A stretch of DNA of 29,988 bases from Christensenella sp. UBA5327 (GTDB taxonomy: Bacteria; Bacillota; Clostridia; Christensenellales; Aristaeellaceae). Location: contig DHQX01000039.1 of the NCBI GenBank assembly GCA_002411105.1, forward strand, positions 1-29,988, written 5' to 3'. This document shows, piece after piece, positions 14,801-21,765 of this stretch. The notes beneath the pieces were generated by a model. It did no database searches. It saw only the letters and a program-made list of their open reading frames with translations, and had not been told where the DNA came from. The number at the start of each line of letters is the position of its first letter. The stretch's first letter is position 1. A program made the translations under genes and the position numbers.

Positions 14801-16096
14801 TCAGACGTCAGCTGCCTCCCGCAGTTTTTCAGGTGGCAGGCAGGCTTGGAGCCTGCTGAGCAAATAGAGCGCCAGCATGCCCAGCACCGCGCACACCGCC
14901 ATGGGCAGGGCGGCGTGAATCCGGGAAAGCAGGCCGTTGAGCGTGCCAAAGGGGGCTGTGACCAGCAGACAAAAGGCCAGGGAGATCCCAAACATCCGCG
15001 CCCGCTCGCCTGCATCCAGCAGCAGCATCTGCAGGGAGGAATACAGCGGTATCAGGATGCTCAGCGCCAGCGCCTCGGCCATGACGCCTGGCACCAGCAG
15101 CCAGCTAAGCTGCGCTGGCAGCACCAGCATCACCAGGCTGATCAGGCTGATCACCCCCAGCGCAAAGGCCATGGGGCGGCGGTAATGCTCCGCCCGCAAC
15201 CGGTGGGATAGCAGCAAAAAGCAGGCCAGCATCACCAGGCTTTTGAGCGTTGCCAGCAGGGGTAGCATCTCCTCCCCCACCTGAAGGGGCCCCGTAACCA
15301 GCAGCGGCCAGAAGTTTTCCATCACGCCCCGGATCACCATCACGCAGGAGATGATCCCCAGGGTGAGCATCAGGGGGCGGTTGGCCAGCATGCCTTTCAC
15401 CACCTGCCCCGAGCCCCGGAAGGCATGATGCCAGGGCTTGCCCGCAAGGGCCGTCATGCGCTCATGCCCCAGCCTGGTTTCCCGGGTGAGGCGATAGAGC
15501 AGCACTGCCTTGGTTGTCATGGATAAAAAGGCAAACAAATAAAGCCCCCGCATGGTGGCCACCAGGGAAAACCGGCCCACCAAAACGCTGGTCAGCGGGG
15601 ACAGGAAGCCCGCCAGCAGCCCCGCGACATTGCTCAGCGCATAGATGCCCACCAGCTTGTCCTGGGGCGCGTCCTCCACCATCAAGAGGCTCCAGGAGTT
15701 TTCCGTCACCCGCCACAGGCCGTTGAGCAGCGCCGCCGCCAGAAACCAGGCAAAGCCCTGGGCTGCCATCCACAGAAGACAGGGCAGCGACCAGGCTATA
15801 AAATCCACCAGCATGGTGGTGCGCCTGCGGCCCAGGCGGTCTGTGACCGCGCCGCTCATGAAGGCGGCGACCATCTGGCTGAGCAGGTTCGCCGTCAGCA
15901 CCACGCCGATCTGAAGGGCACTCAGCCCCAGCGCCTCCATGTATTTGGCCACCAGGGGCACATACAGGGTGTTGGGGATGCCCCACATGGGCTCTGTCAA
16001 CAGGCAATAGCGGGCGTTGCCGCGCAGATCCAGCAGGGTGCCCAGCAGGCGGTTGCGCCGCAAAAGGGCGGCCAGTTTATGCTGCATATTGCTCAT
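14801..16096 (-). CDS. Major facilitator superfamily transporter (second, distinct)
   Basis: This second MFS protein has 431 residues and about twelve hydrophobic segments, with motif A as SGAVTDRLGRRRTTMLVD after segment 2. Its sequence is clearly different from the MFS protein encoded just downstream, so this is not a recent tandem duplication. I start it at the ATG at 16096; the frame stays open to a TTG at 16141, but that lies inside the 16110-16149 hairpin. No clear ribosome binding site precedes either ATG (16096 or 16087), so the start is uncertain. It follows the DsrE-like gene on the same strand with the hairpin between. Substrate unknown. Confidence 0.8.
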   Translation of the reverse strand: MSNMQHKLAALLRRNRLLGTLLDLRGNARYCLLTEPMWGIPNTLYVPLVAKYMEALGLSALQIGVVLTANLLSQMVAAFMSGAVTDRLGRRRTTMLVDFIAWSLPCLLWMAAQGFAWFLAAALLNGLWRVTENSWSLLMVEDAPQDKLVGIYALSNVAGLLAGFLSPLTSVLVGRFSLVATMRGLYLFAFLSMTTKAVLLYRLTRETRLGHERMTALAGKPWHHAFRGSGQVVKGMLANRPLMLTLGIISCVMVIRGVMENFWPLLVTGPLQVGEEMLPLLATLKSLVMLACFLLLSHRLRAEHYRRPMAFALGVISLISLVMLVLPAQLSWLLVPGVMAEALALSILIPLYSSLQMLLLDAGERARMFGISLAFCLLVTAPFGTLNGLLSRIHAALPMAVCAVLGMLALYLLSRLQACLPPEKLREAADV

Positions 16097-16109
16097 GCAA
16101 AATGAATGA

Positions 16110-16149
16110 ACAAACGCACGGATAAGCACCGGCTTATCCAAGCGTTTGT
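16110..16149. repeat. Long hairpin between the DsrE-like and MFS genes
   Basis: ACAAACGC(AC)GGATAAGC, loop ACCG, GCTTATCC(AA)GCGTTTGT: two perfect 8-base stems separated by a 2-base internal mismatch. It lies 14 bases after the DsrE-like stop and 13 bases before the MFS start. No T-run follows. Its right arm continues into AAGCGTTTGTGATTG (16140-16154), which recurs at 19059-19073. Confidence 0.6.
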
Positions 16150-16163
16150 GATTGAATTTGGCA

Positions 16164-16502
16164 TTAGATGCTGATCACCTCGTAGTCTGCCTCAAGGTAG
16201 CTTTTCACGCCGGCGTGCCCGCTCATCTCCGACAGGAAGGGCAAGCCCAGGGCCTCATTCTCCTCATACACACCCAGGGTTTTGGAGCAGGCCAGGCAGA
16301 TGCCGGCGATCAGCCCCGCGTCCTTCGCCTTCAGGAACACAGGGTTCTTCTCGTCCGCAAACTTGCCCGGCAGCTTCACCGACGCGCCCTCGAAGATCAC
16401 CTTCACCTCATGGCCTGCCTGGTGCAGGTCCACCGCGTTTAGCAGCACGTGCATGAAGCAGCTCTTTTCCCCCGTCATCCCGTAAAACAGCACCTTTTTC
16501 AT
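16164..16502 (-). CDS. DsrE/DsrF-like small protein
   Basis: This 112-residue cytoplasmic protein has the DsrE fold pattern: KKVLFYGMTGEKSCFMHVLL at the start, then HEVKVIFEGASVKL, a cysteine-containing strand-helix region GICLACSKTLGV (about residues 67-78) and a C-terminal YEVISI strand. DsrE relatives handle sulfur carriers or act as peroxiredoxin-like partners; the CLAC pair may be redox active, but the substrate is unknown. AGGAGGT lies seven bases before the ATG and overlaps the stop of the TIGR03915-type gene, so they are co-transcribed. Its place behind two DNA-repair genes is unusual. Confidence 0.8.
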   Translation of the reverse strand: MKKVLFYGMTGEKSCFMHVLLNAVDLHQAGHEVKVIFEGASVKLPGKFADEKNPVFLKAKDAGLIAGICLACSKTLGVYEENEALGLPFLSEMSGHAGVKSYLEADYEVISI

Positions 16503-16507
16503 CCGTC

Positions 16508-17296
16508 CTACCTCCTTTTGTGGTCGAAAACATCATAGCCTTTCGCGCTCAGGCTTTCAAGAGGCATCATCTCCCGCATCTCAGGCAGGTTTTTCCAGGT
16601 GTATTTGGGCATGTGCTGCTGCTGGAGGGCTGGGTTCAGGCGCTGCTTGATGGCCAGCTCGCGGAAAAATACCCGCCAGAGGCTCTGCACTTCCTGTTCG
16701 CTTGCCGACTCCCGGGGGTTTATCTCCGCCACCTGGGCAAAGGTGAGGCTCCCCCGGTCATACAGCCCCGCCACCTGGCGGGCCTCATCATAGATCACCC
16801 ATTCCTCCCCAGGAAACCGGTCGGCAAAGTGCGGCATGATCAGCGGCAGCACATGGTGGCGGGGCGCAAACACCGCCAGCAGGCTGCCATCCGCCATTTC
16901 GCTAAAGCGCAGCAAGCCCTGGAAGCGGTGGGCCTCCCGGCGCACCTCCCGCTGGCAGGCGAGGAAGGCCAGGGTGTCCTCATCCAAAAGGCTCAGAACC
17001 TCAGGCCCCAGCTGGCAGGCCCGGTGGATGATCTTTACGATGGCCCGGAAGCGCCCGGGCCTGGAGGAGAGGAAGGCCGCCTTCACCATGAAGGCAAACT
17101 CCGCCCCCAGCTGGTGTTCCAGATAGTTTTTGATGCGCCGGGCCTTCGCGTCATCGGAGACAAAAACGCGCACGGGCAAGAGGCTTGAGCCCTCCGCCGC
17201 TGTCCCCACCTCCCCCACCTCGGGGCTGATGCGGTAGGTGTCAAACACCAGGGTCATAAGGCCCTCAAAGCTGCCGTCAAACGCGCAATATATCAT
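16508..17296 (-). CDS. TIGR03915/DUF4130-type putative DNA repair protein
   Basis: This 262-residue protein belongs to the family found almost always beside the TIGR03916 radical SAM gene. Visible marks are the N-terminal YCAFDGSFEGLMTLVFD, a central HRFQGLLRFSEM with VFAPRHHVLPLIMPHFADRF (about residues 125-165), EEWVIYDEAR, and the C-terminal INPR…QQQHMPKYTWKNLPEM. The family is annotated as putative DNA metabolism or repair by association; no biochemical activity is known to me. The ATG overlaps the radical SAM stop (ATGA), so the two are coupled and probably made in equal amounts. The LexA box upstream of the pair supports a DNA-damage role. Confidence 0.85.
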   Translation of the reverse strand: MIYCAFDGSFEGLMTLVFDTYRISPEVGEVGTAAEGSSLLPVRVFVSDDAKARRIKNYLEHQLGAEFAFMVKAAFLSSRPGRFRAIVKIIHRACQLGPEVLSLLDEDTLAFLACQREVRREAHRFQGLLRFSEMADGSLLAVFAPRHHVLPLIMPHFADRFPGEEWVIYDEARQVAGLYDRGSLTFAQVAEINPRESASEQEVQSLWRVFFRELAIKQRLNPALQQQHMPKYTWKNLPEMREMMPLESLSAKGYDVFDHKRR

Positions 17297-18525
17297 ACGG
17301 CTTCCAAAAAAGAGAGCTGCTGGTGGGCCTCCTTGTCCTGCCCGGCCAGCGCCCGGTACACCCGCTCCGGGTCATCCACCAAAGGGTAGGGCCTGCGCCC
17401 CTGGGCGCTGATGAAATACCGCGCCCGGCGCATCACCGCCCCGGTTTTACCCAGCGCCTCATAGCTGATGCGGGCCAGGCGCCTGGCCGCCAAGATCCGC
17501 TCCACCGAGCGGGGCCCCAGCCCCGGCACCCGCAGCAGCAATTCTTTTGGCGCGGTGTTCACATCCAGGGGGAACAGCCGGTAGTTTGCCACCGCCCAGG
17601 CGATCTTGGGGTCCACCGCCAGGTCAAGGTTGGGCCTTTCCCCCAGAATCTCCCCTGCCCTGAAGCCATAAAAGCGCATCAGCCAGTCCGCCTGATACAC
17701 CCGGTGCTCCCTGAGAAGGGGCGTTCTGGCCTGCTGGGACGAGGGCAGGTTCACCGGCACATAGGCGGAGTAATACACCCGCTTCATGCCCATCTGCTGA
17801 TAGAGGGCTTCGGCCCTGCCCAAAATGTCCCGGTCATTGCCGTCGGCGGCCCCCACAATCATCTGGGTGGATTGGCCCGCCGGCACAAAGGCAGGGGGCG
17901 CCGCGCCATGGTAGAGCGTTGGCAGCAGCTCCAGCTTTTTATCCCGGATGGCCAGCATATTGCCCTCAATGCCCCTCCGGGTCTTGTCAGGTGCCAAAAG
18001 AGAAAGCTCCCGGTCAGTCGCAAACTCCACATTCACGCTCGCCCGGTCCACCAGGTAGCCCAGCCGCTGCACCAAAGCGGCGCTGGCACCGGGGATCACT
18101 TTCATGTGGATATAGCCGTTAAACCGCTCCCGCTGCCGCAGGATTTCCGCCACCCGGATCAGCCGCTCCATGGTGCGGTCGGGGCTGATGGCAACAGCCG
18201 AGCTTAGAAAAAGCCCCTCAATCATGTTGCGCCGGTAAAAATCAATGGTCAGCCGCGCCACTTCGTCCGGCGTAAAACTGGCCCGGGGCACATCGTTGCT
18301 GCGCCTGTTGACGCAGTAGGCGCAGTCATAGCAGCACACATTGGTATAAAGCAGCTTTAACAGGCTCACGCAGCGCCCATCCGCCGTCCAGCTGTGGCAG
18401 ATGCCGCCAGCCGCGGTGTTGCCCACCCCGCCTTTGACCCCCGGCCTGCTGCTGCCGCTGGAGGCGCAGGACACATCGTACTTCGCCGCGTCGGTCAAAA
18501 TGGCCAGCTTTTGCTCCAAATCCAT
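17293..18525 (-). CDS. Putative DNA modification/repair radical SAM protein (TIGR03916 type) with C-terminal HhH
   Basis: This 410-residue protein has a radical SAM cluster motif CCYDCAYC (C-x3-C-x2-C, near residue 68), the [4Fe-4S] site that cleaves S-adenosylmethionine. The C-terminal region has a helix-hairpin-helix, LLLRVPGLGPRSVERILAARR (about 320-340), a DNA-binding element. That combination is the TIGR03916 family, proposed to modify or repair DNA. I chose the ATG at 18525, with AAGGGGTG about eight bases upstream. The ATG at 18552 falls inside the LexA box, only a few bases from the predicted transcription start, and has no binding site. It is the first gene of an operon with its partner and the DsrE-like gene. 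Confidence 0.9.
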   Translation of the reverse strand: MDLEQKLAILTDAAKYDVSCASSGSSRPGVKGGVGNTAAGGICHSWTADGRCVSLLKLLYTNVCCYDCAYCVNRRSNDVPRASFTPDEVARLTIDFYRRNMIEGLFLSSAVAISPDRTMERLIRVAEILRQRERFNGYIHMKVIPGASAALVQRLGYLVDRASVNVEFATDRELSLLAPDKTRRGIEGNMLAIRDKKLELLPTLYHGAAPPAFVPAGQSTQMIVGAADGNDRDILGRAEALYQQMGMKRVYYSAYVPVNLPSSQQARTPLLREHRVYQADWLMRFYGFRAGEILGERPNLDLAVDPKIAWAVANYRLFPLDVNTAPKELLLRVPGLGPRSVERILAARRLARISYEALGKTGAVMRRARYFISAQGRRPYPLVDDPERVYRALAGQDKEAHQQLSFLEAV

Positions 18526-18544
18526 GATTGCGCCACCCCTTAAC

Positions 18545-18560
18545 GAGAACATTTGTTCTC
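18545..18560. promoter_or_regulatory. LexA (SOS) box over the radical SAM promoter
   Basis: GAGAACATTTGTTCTC is a perfect palindrome with 7-base arms and contains GAACATTTGTTC, which fits the Gram-positive LexA site GAAC-N4-GTTC (Bacillus consensus CGAACRNRYGTTYG). It begins 4 bases downstream of the -10 of the promoter at 18565-18593, where bound LexA would block transcription. Confidence 0.8.
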
Positions 18561-18564
18561 ATTA

Positions 18565-18593
18565 AGTGTAGCAGGAAAGCAGTCGCTGCGCAA
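18565..18593 (-). promoter_or_regulatory. Promoter for the radical SAM operon
   Basis: On the minus strand TTGCGC (18588-18593), 17 bases, TACACT (18565-18570). Transcription would start at about 18558, inside the LexA palindrome. The -35 hexamer is the same as in the promoter at 4651. Confidence 0.65.
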
Positions 18594-18703
18594 TAGGGTA
18601 TCCCCTTTGTGTTGTGTTCATGTCTGCCGCTTCAGGGAAGAATCGCATCCCGTCCCGGCGGGTATACTGTGATCATACGTTTAACACATCAGGAGGTGGA
18701 ACG

Positions 18704-19024
18704 ATGGCAATACCGTATCATGGCGTCAGCGGAAAGCTGACCGCCCAGCCCGGAAAGGGCCAGGAACTGCTTCAAATTCTGCTGGATGCCGCCCAGGGCA
18801 TGGAGGCAGTGGACGGCTGCCTGTGCTATATCGTGGGCACCAGCGACCAGGAGCCGGATGTCATTCACATCTATGAGGTGTGGGTGGATGAAGCGGCCCA
18901 CCAGGCCTCTTTGGGCATGCCGGTCTTTCAATCCTTGATTGCGCGGGCCAAGCCCATCATCGCCGGGATGGACAACGACCCCAACCTCAAGATCCACGGC
19001 GGCAAGACCCGGCCAATCAGCTGA
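18704..19024 (+). CDS. ABM-domain protein (putative quinol monooxygenase)
   Basis: This 106-residue protein has the dimeric ferredoxin-like fold of the antibiotic biosynthesis monooxygenase (ABM) family. It shows the usual pattern: a first strand ending in KLTAQPGKGQELLQILLDAA, then GCLCYIVGTSDQEPDVIHIYEVWVDEAAH with the E-x-W-x-D core, and HQASLGMPVFQSLIARAKPII as the last helix. Members include YgiN-type quinol oxygenases and many proteins of unknown role. AGGAGGTGG lies before the ATG; the frame is open back to 18614 without a site. A TATACT at 18663-18668 could be a -10, but no -35 fits. It is divergent from the SOS-controlled operon. Confidence 0.85.
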   Translation: MAIPYHGVSGKLTAQPGKGQELLQILLDAAQGMEAVDGCLCYIVGTSDQEPDVIHIYEVWVDEAAHQASLGMPVFQSLIARAKPIIAGMDNDPNLKIHGGKTRPIS

Positions 19025-19084
19025 TACCAAACCAAGGCATCAACGCAGCCACTCATCAAAGCGTTTGTGATTGTGTCTGGTATC
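19023..19084 (+). repeat. Imperfect long hairpin after the ABM gene
   Basis: GATACCA (19023-19029) and TGGTATC (19078-19084) are perfect arms enclosing a further imperfect stem around AACGC and GCGTT. The first arm overlaps the ABM stop codon. It contains AAGCGTTTGTGATTG (19059-19073), shared with 16140-16154. It may serve as a 3' end signal; no T-run follows. Confidence 0.45.
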
Positions 19085-19122
19085 CCTCATTCAACACATA
19101 GACATTATTTGCTGTTATGAGG
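19085..19122. repeat. Second hairpin, between convergent genes
   Basis: CCTCAT(TC)AACA pairs with TGTTATGAGG around a 16-base loop, directly abutting the previous hairpin. It lies 17 bases beyond the stop of the hydroxyacid-oxidase-type gene on the minus strand. No T-run on either strand. Confidence 0.35.
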
Positions 19123-19138
19123 AATCCTGTTGACGGGC

Positions 19139-20155
19139 CTACACCCGCACCATATCCCTTTTGATCTCCGCCAGCGAGGAAGCACCGCACATGGTCATGG
19201 TGTCAGCCAGCTCGCTGGCCAGCTTCTCCACATACACGCGCACCCCCTCTGCTCCCGCGCCATAGATCATGTTCACAAAGGGACGGCCGATGAGCACCGC
19301 GTCAGCCCCCAGGGCCAGGGCCTTAAACACATCCTGGCCCGTTCGGATGCCGCCATCCACAAAGATCTTGACCTGGCCGCCCACGGCCTGCACGATCTCC
19401 GGCAGCACCTCAGCCGTGCCCGGGCAATGGTCCAGCACCCGGCCGCCATGGTTTGACACCACAATGGCGCTCACCCCTGCCTCCACGGCCTTTTTTGCCC
19501 CCGAGGCGGTCATGATGCCCTTCAGGATAAAGGGCCGCTTGGCCCAGGCCACGATCTGGTGCAGCTCATCCACGGTTTTGCTGCCAGCAGGCGGCGTCTG
19601 CCCCTTCAAAAAGGGCAGCCCTGCCGCGTCGATGTCCATGGCAATCGCCATGGGCTGGGCCGCCTCCACCATCGCCAGTTTTTCCCGCACCAGCTCCATC
19701 CCCCAGGGCTTGATGGTGGGGATGCCCTTTCCCTGATATTTCTTCAGCGTCTGGGCCGCCCCCTGCATGATGGCAGGGTTCACCCCATCGCCTGTGAAGG
19801 CAGCGATCCCGGCGTCAATGGCCGAGGGCAGCAGCAGGTCGTTATAGGCCAGGTCATCATACTTGTCGCCATAGTGCAGCTTCATGGCGCCAATGGGCGC
19901 CGCAAAAACCGGCAGGGCAAAATCCTGTCCAAAGACCGAAAAAGCGGTGTCCGGCTCCTTGTTCTCATGGATGGCGTCCAGGTTCAATAGTATCTCCTGC
20001 CACTTTTGATAGTTCCGGATAAAGACGGTGCCGCTGCCCTTGGCGCCGGGCCCAGGCATGGTGTTTCCGCAGACCTTGCCATTGCACACCAGGCAGGATT
20101 TGCAAAAGGGGCCCATCTGGTCCCTGGCGCTTTTCAAGATCTCCTGATAATTCAT
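19139..20155 (-). CDS. FMN-dependent alpha-hydroxy-acid oxidizing protein with cysteine-rich N-terminus
   Basis: This 338-residue TIM-barrel flavoprotein belongs to the lactate/glycolate oxidase and IPP-isomerase-like family. The FMN site VSNHGGRVLDHCPGTAEVL (about residues 242-260, with the catalytic histidine in SNHGGR) and the phosphate-binding IFVDGGIRTGQDVFKAL and GADAVLIGRPF are present. Unusually, the N-terminus has four cysteines at residues 18, 21, 24 and 29 (CKSCLVCNGKVCG) followed by a GPGAKGSG loop, a possible iron-sulfur or zinc site seen in anaerobe members of the family. GAGGAGG precedes the ATG. The gene follows the ribosomal terminator with almost no room for a promoter. Its substrate is unknown; it may be an oxidase, a dehydrogenase or an isomerase. 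Confidence 0.85.
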   Translation of the reverse strand: MNYQEILKSARDQMGPFCKSCLVCNGKVCGNTMPGPGAKGSGTVFIRNYQKWQEILLNLDAIHENKEPDTAFSVFGQDFALPVFAAPIGAMKLHYGDKYDDLAYNDLLLPSAIDAGIAAFTGDGVNPAIMQGAAQTLKKYQGKGIPTIKPWGMELVREKLAMVEAAQPMAIAMDIDAAGLPFLKGQTPPAGSKTVDELHQIVAWAKRPFILKGIMTASGAKKAVEAGVSAIVVSNHGGRVLDHCPGTAEVLPEIVQAVGGQVKIFVDGGIRTGQDVFKALALGADAVLIGRPFVNMIYGAGAEGVRVYVEKLASELADTMTMCGASSLAEIKRDMVRV

Positions 20156-20181
20156 CCGCTTTCCTCCTCAATTTTCACAAC

Positions 20182-20205
20182 AAAAAAAGTGCCCGGAGGC
20201 ACTTT
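20182..20205 (-). terminator. Intrinsic terminator of the ribosomal operon
   Basis: On the minus strand AAAGTGCC-TCCG-GGCACTTT runs into a stretch of seven T (20188-20182), 10 bases after the rplQ stop. It is a textbook terminator with an 8-base stem and a UNCG-type loop. Confidence 0.88.
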
Positions 20206-20215
20206 GATGACCGGC

Positions 20216-20728
20216 TTAGACCATCTCGATCAGCACGCGCTCACAGGCGTCGCCCCGGCGGGGGCCCAGCTTGTAGATGCGGGTGTAGCCGCCGGCGCTG
20301 TTCTTTTCCTCGTTGCGTTTACGGTATTTGGGGCCATACTCCCGGAAGAGCTTCTCCACCACGGGGAACTTCACATCCCCGGTGCGCTCCCGGTATTCGC
20401 TGCGAGATTCGTCATCCTTGCGCAGCTCCTTCTGGTTGTACAGATAGGCCATCATCAGCCGCCTGGCGTGAAGCTTGCTGGCGGTGTCATTGGTGACATC
20501 GATGGTGACGATCTGTCCCTTCTCGTTGTGGAACTCTTTTTTCACTTCCACCGTGTTGTCATACTCCCGCACGGCCAGGGTGACCATCTTCTCCGCCACC
20601 CTGCGGACCTCTTTGGCCCGGGCCAGGCTGGTTTCAATCCGGCCATGCCAGAGGAGGCTGGTGACCTGGTTGCGGATGAGGGCTTTTCGCTTGTCGCTGC
20701 TCAAGCCAAGCTTGCGTTGCTGTGCCAT
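20216..20728 (-). CDS. rplQ: 50S ribosomal protein L17, with a long internal insertion
   Basis: This large-subunit protein lies near the exit tunnel. The N-terminal half (KLGLSSDKRKALIRNQVTSL, RIETSLARAKEVRRVAEKMVTLA) and the C-terminus (AGGYTRIYKLGPRRGDACE) are typical L17. It has 170 residues against about 113-127 in most bacteria. The extra roughly 50 residues sit between TLA (residue 52) and KLF (126-128), are rich in charged residues, and replace the usual short loop. AGGAGG precedes the ATG. It is the last gene of the operon. Confidence 0.96.
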   Translation of the reverse strand: MAQQRKLGLSSDKRKALIRNQVTSLLWHGRIETSLARAKEVRRVAEKMVTLAVREYDNTVEVKKEFHNEKGQIVTIDVTNDTASKLHARRLMMAYLYNQKELRKDDESRSEYRERTGDVKFPVVEKLFREYGPKYRKRNEEKNSAGGYTRIYKLGPRRGDACERVLIEMV

Positions 20729-20766
20729 GTGTGGTGTTCCTCCTTAGCCCTGAGCGGGCGACTTAA

Positions 20767-21714
20767 CTATTCTTCGGACTTGCGCAGGGACAGGCCCAGG
20801 AGGGCCAGCTTCTGCTCTACTTCTTCCAGGCTCTTCTTGCCCAGGTTGCGCACCTTCATCATGTCTTCCTGATCCTTCTGGATCAGCTCGCTCACCGTGT
20901 TGATGCCGGCGCGCTTTAAGCAGTTGAAGGCGCGGACTGACAGGTCCAGTTCGTCAATGGTCATCTCAGCGTTGGCGCCGGCATGGTCCGGATCGGCGGC
21001 TTCTTCCGCCTCCTCCAGGGGCTGCTCGGTGAGGTGGCTGAAGATGCCCAATTGTCCGGTCAGGATCTTGGCGGCCATGCTGATGGCCTCCTCCGGCGTC
21101 ACCGAGCCATTGGTCCACACTTCCAGCACCAGCTTGTCATAGTCGGTGATCTGGCCCACACGGGTGTCCTCAACCGAGTAGTTCACCTTGCGCATGGGGG
21201 TGAAAATGGCATCCATGGGGATGACGCCGATGGGCATGGCGCTCACCTTGTTGCGCTCAGCGGACACATAGCCGTGCCCCTGCTCGATGGTGAGGGTCAT
21301 GTGCAGCTTGGCGCCTTCGGCCAGGGTGGCGATGTGCAGGTCGGGGTTGACCACCTCCACCTCGCTGTCCACGCGGATGTCTCCGGCGGTGACGACCGCG
21401 GGGCCTGTGGCCTCAATCTCCACCTGCTTGACCGCGTCCACGTGGAGCCTGACGGAAAGCTCCTTCAGGTTCAGGATAATCTCAGTGACGTCTTCCTTGA
21501 CGCCGGGGATGGTGGAAAACTCGTGCTGCACGCCCTCGATGTTCACACTGGTGACGGCAGCGCCGGGCAGAGAGCTGAGCAGCACACGCCTTAGCGCGTT
21601 GCCCAGCGTGTGGCCAAAGCCGCGCTCAAGCGGCTCCACCTCGAAATGGCCGTAAAACTCGTTTTCCCGATAGGCAACCCGCTCTATCCGTGGGCTGATG
21701 GATTCTGTGGTCAC
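20767..21714 (-). CDS. rpoA: DNA-directed RNA polymerase subunit alpha
   Basis: The alpha subunit dimerises to start polymerase assembly, and its C-terminal domain touches UP elements and activators. The N-terminal domain shows EPLERGFGHTLGNALRRVLL (about residues 27-46) and GVKEDVTEIILNLK. An acidic linker near 230-245 leads to the C-terminal domain with LDLSVRAFNCLKRAGINTV and RNLGKKSLEEVEQKL. It has 315 residues, normal length. Translation starts at GTG (21712-21714), with GAGGAG seven bases upstream. Confidence 0.98.
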   Translation of the reverse strand: MTTESISPRIERVAYRENEFYGHFEVEPLERGFGHTLGNALRRVLLSSLPGAAVTSVNIEGVQHEFSTIPGVKEDVTEIILNLKELSVRLHVDAVKQVEIEATGPAVVTAGDIRVDSEVEVVNPDLHIATLAEGAKLHMTLTIEQGHGYVSAERNKVSAMPIGVIPMDAIFTPMRKVNYSVEDTRVGQITDYDKLVLEVWTNGSVTPEEAISMAAKILTGQLGIFSHLTEQPLEEAEEAADPDHAGANAEMTIDELDLSVRAFNCLKRAGINTVSELIQKDQEDMMKVRNLGKKSLEEVEQKLALLGLSLRKSEE

Positions 21715-21765
21715 GGCTCTTCTCCTCTCTATTGATCAGTCGATGTTGAACTAAAAGGCGACGGA

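Noticed and set aside
13625..16096. Tandem duplication of the two MFS genes
   Set aside because: The two proteins differ throughout apart from generic MFS motifs, so recent duplication is not supported.
18526..18552. Upstream ATG for the radical SAM gene
   Set aside because: It lies inside the LexA palindrome, a few bases from the predicted transcription start, with no ribosome binding site.
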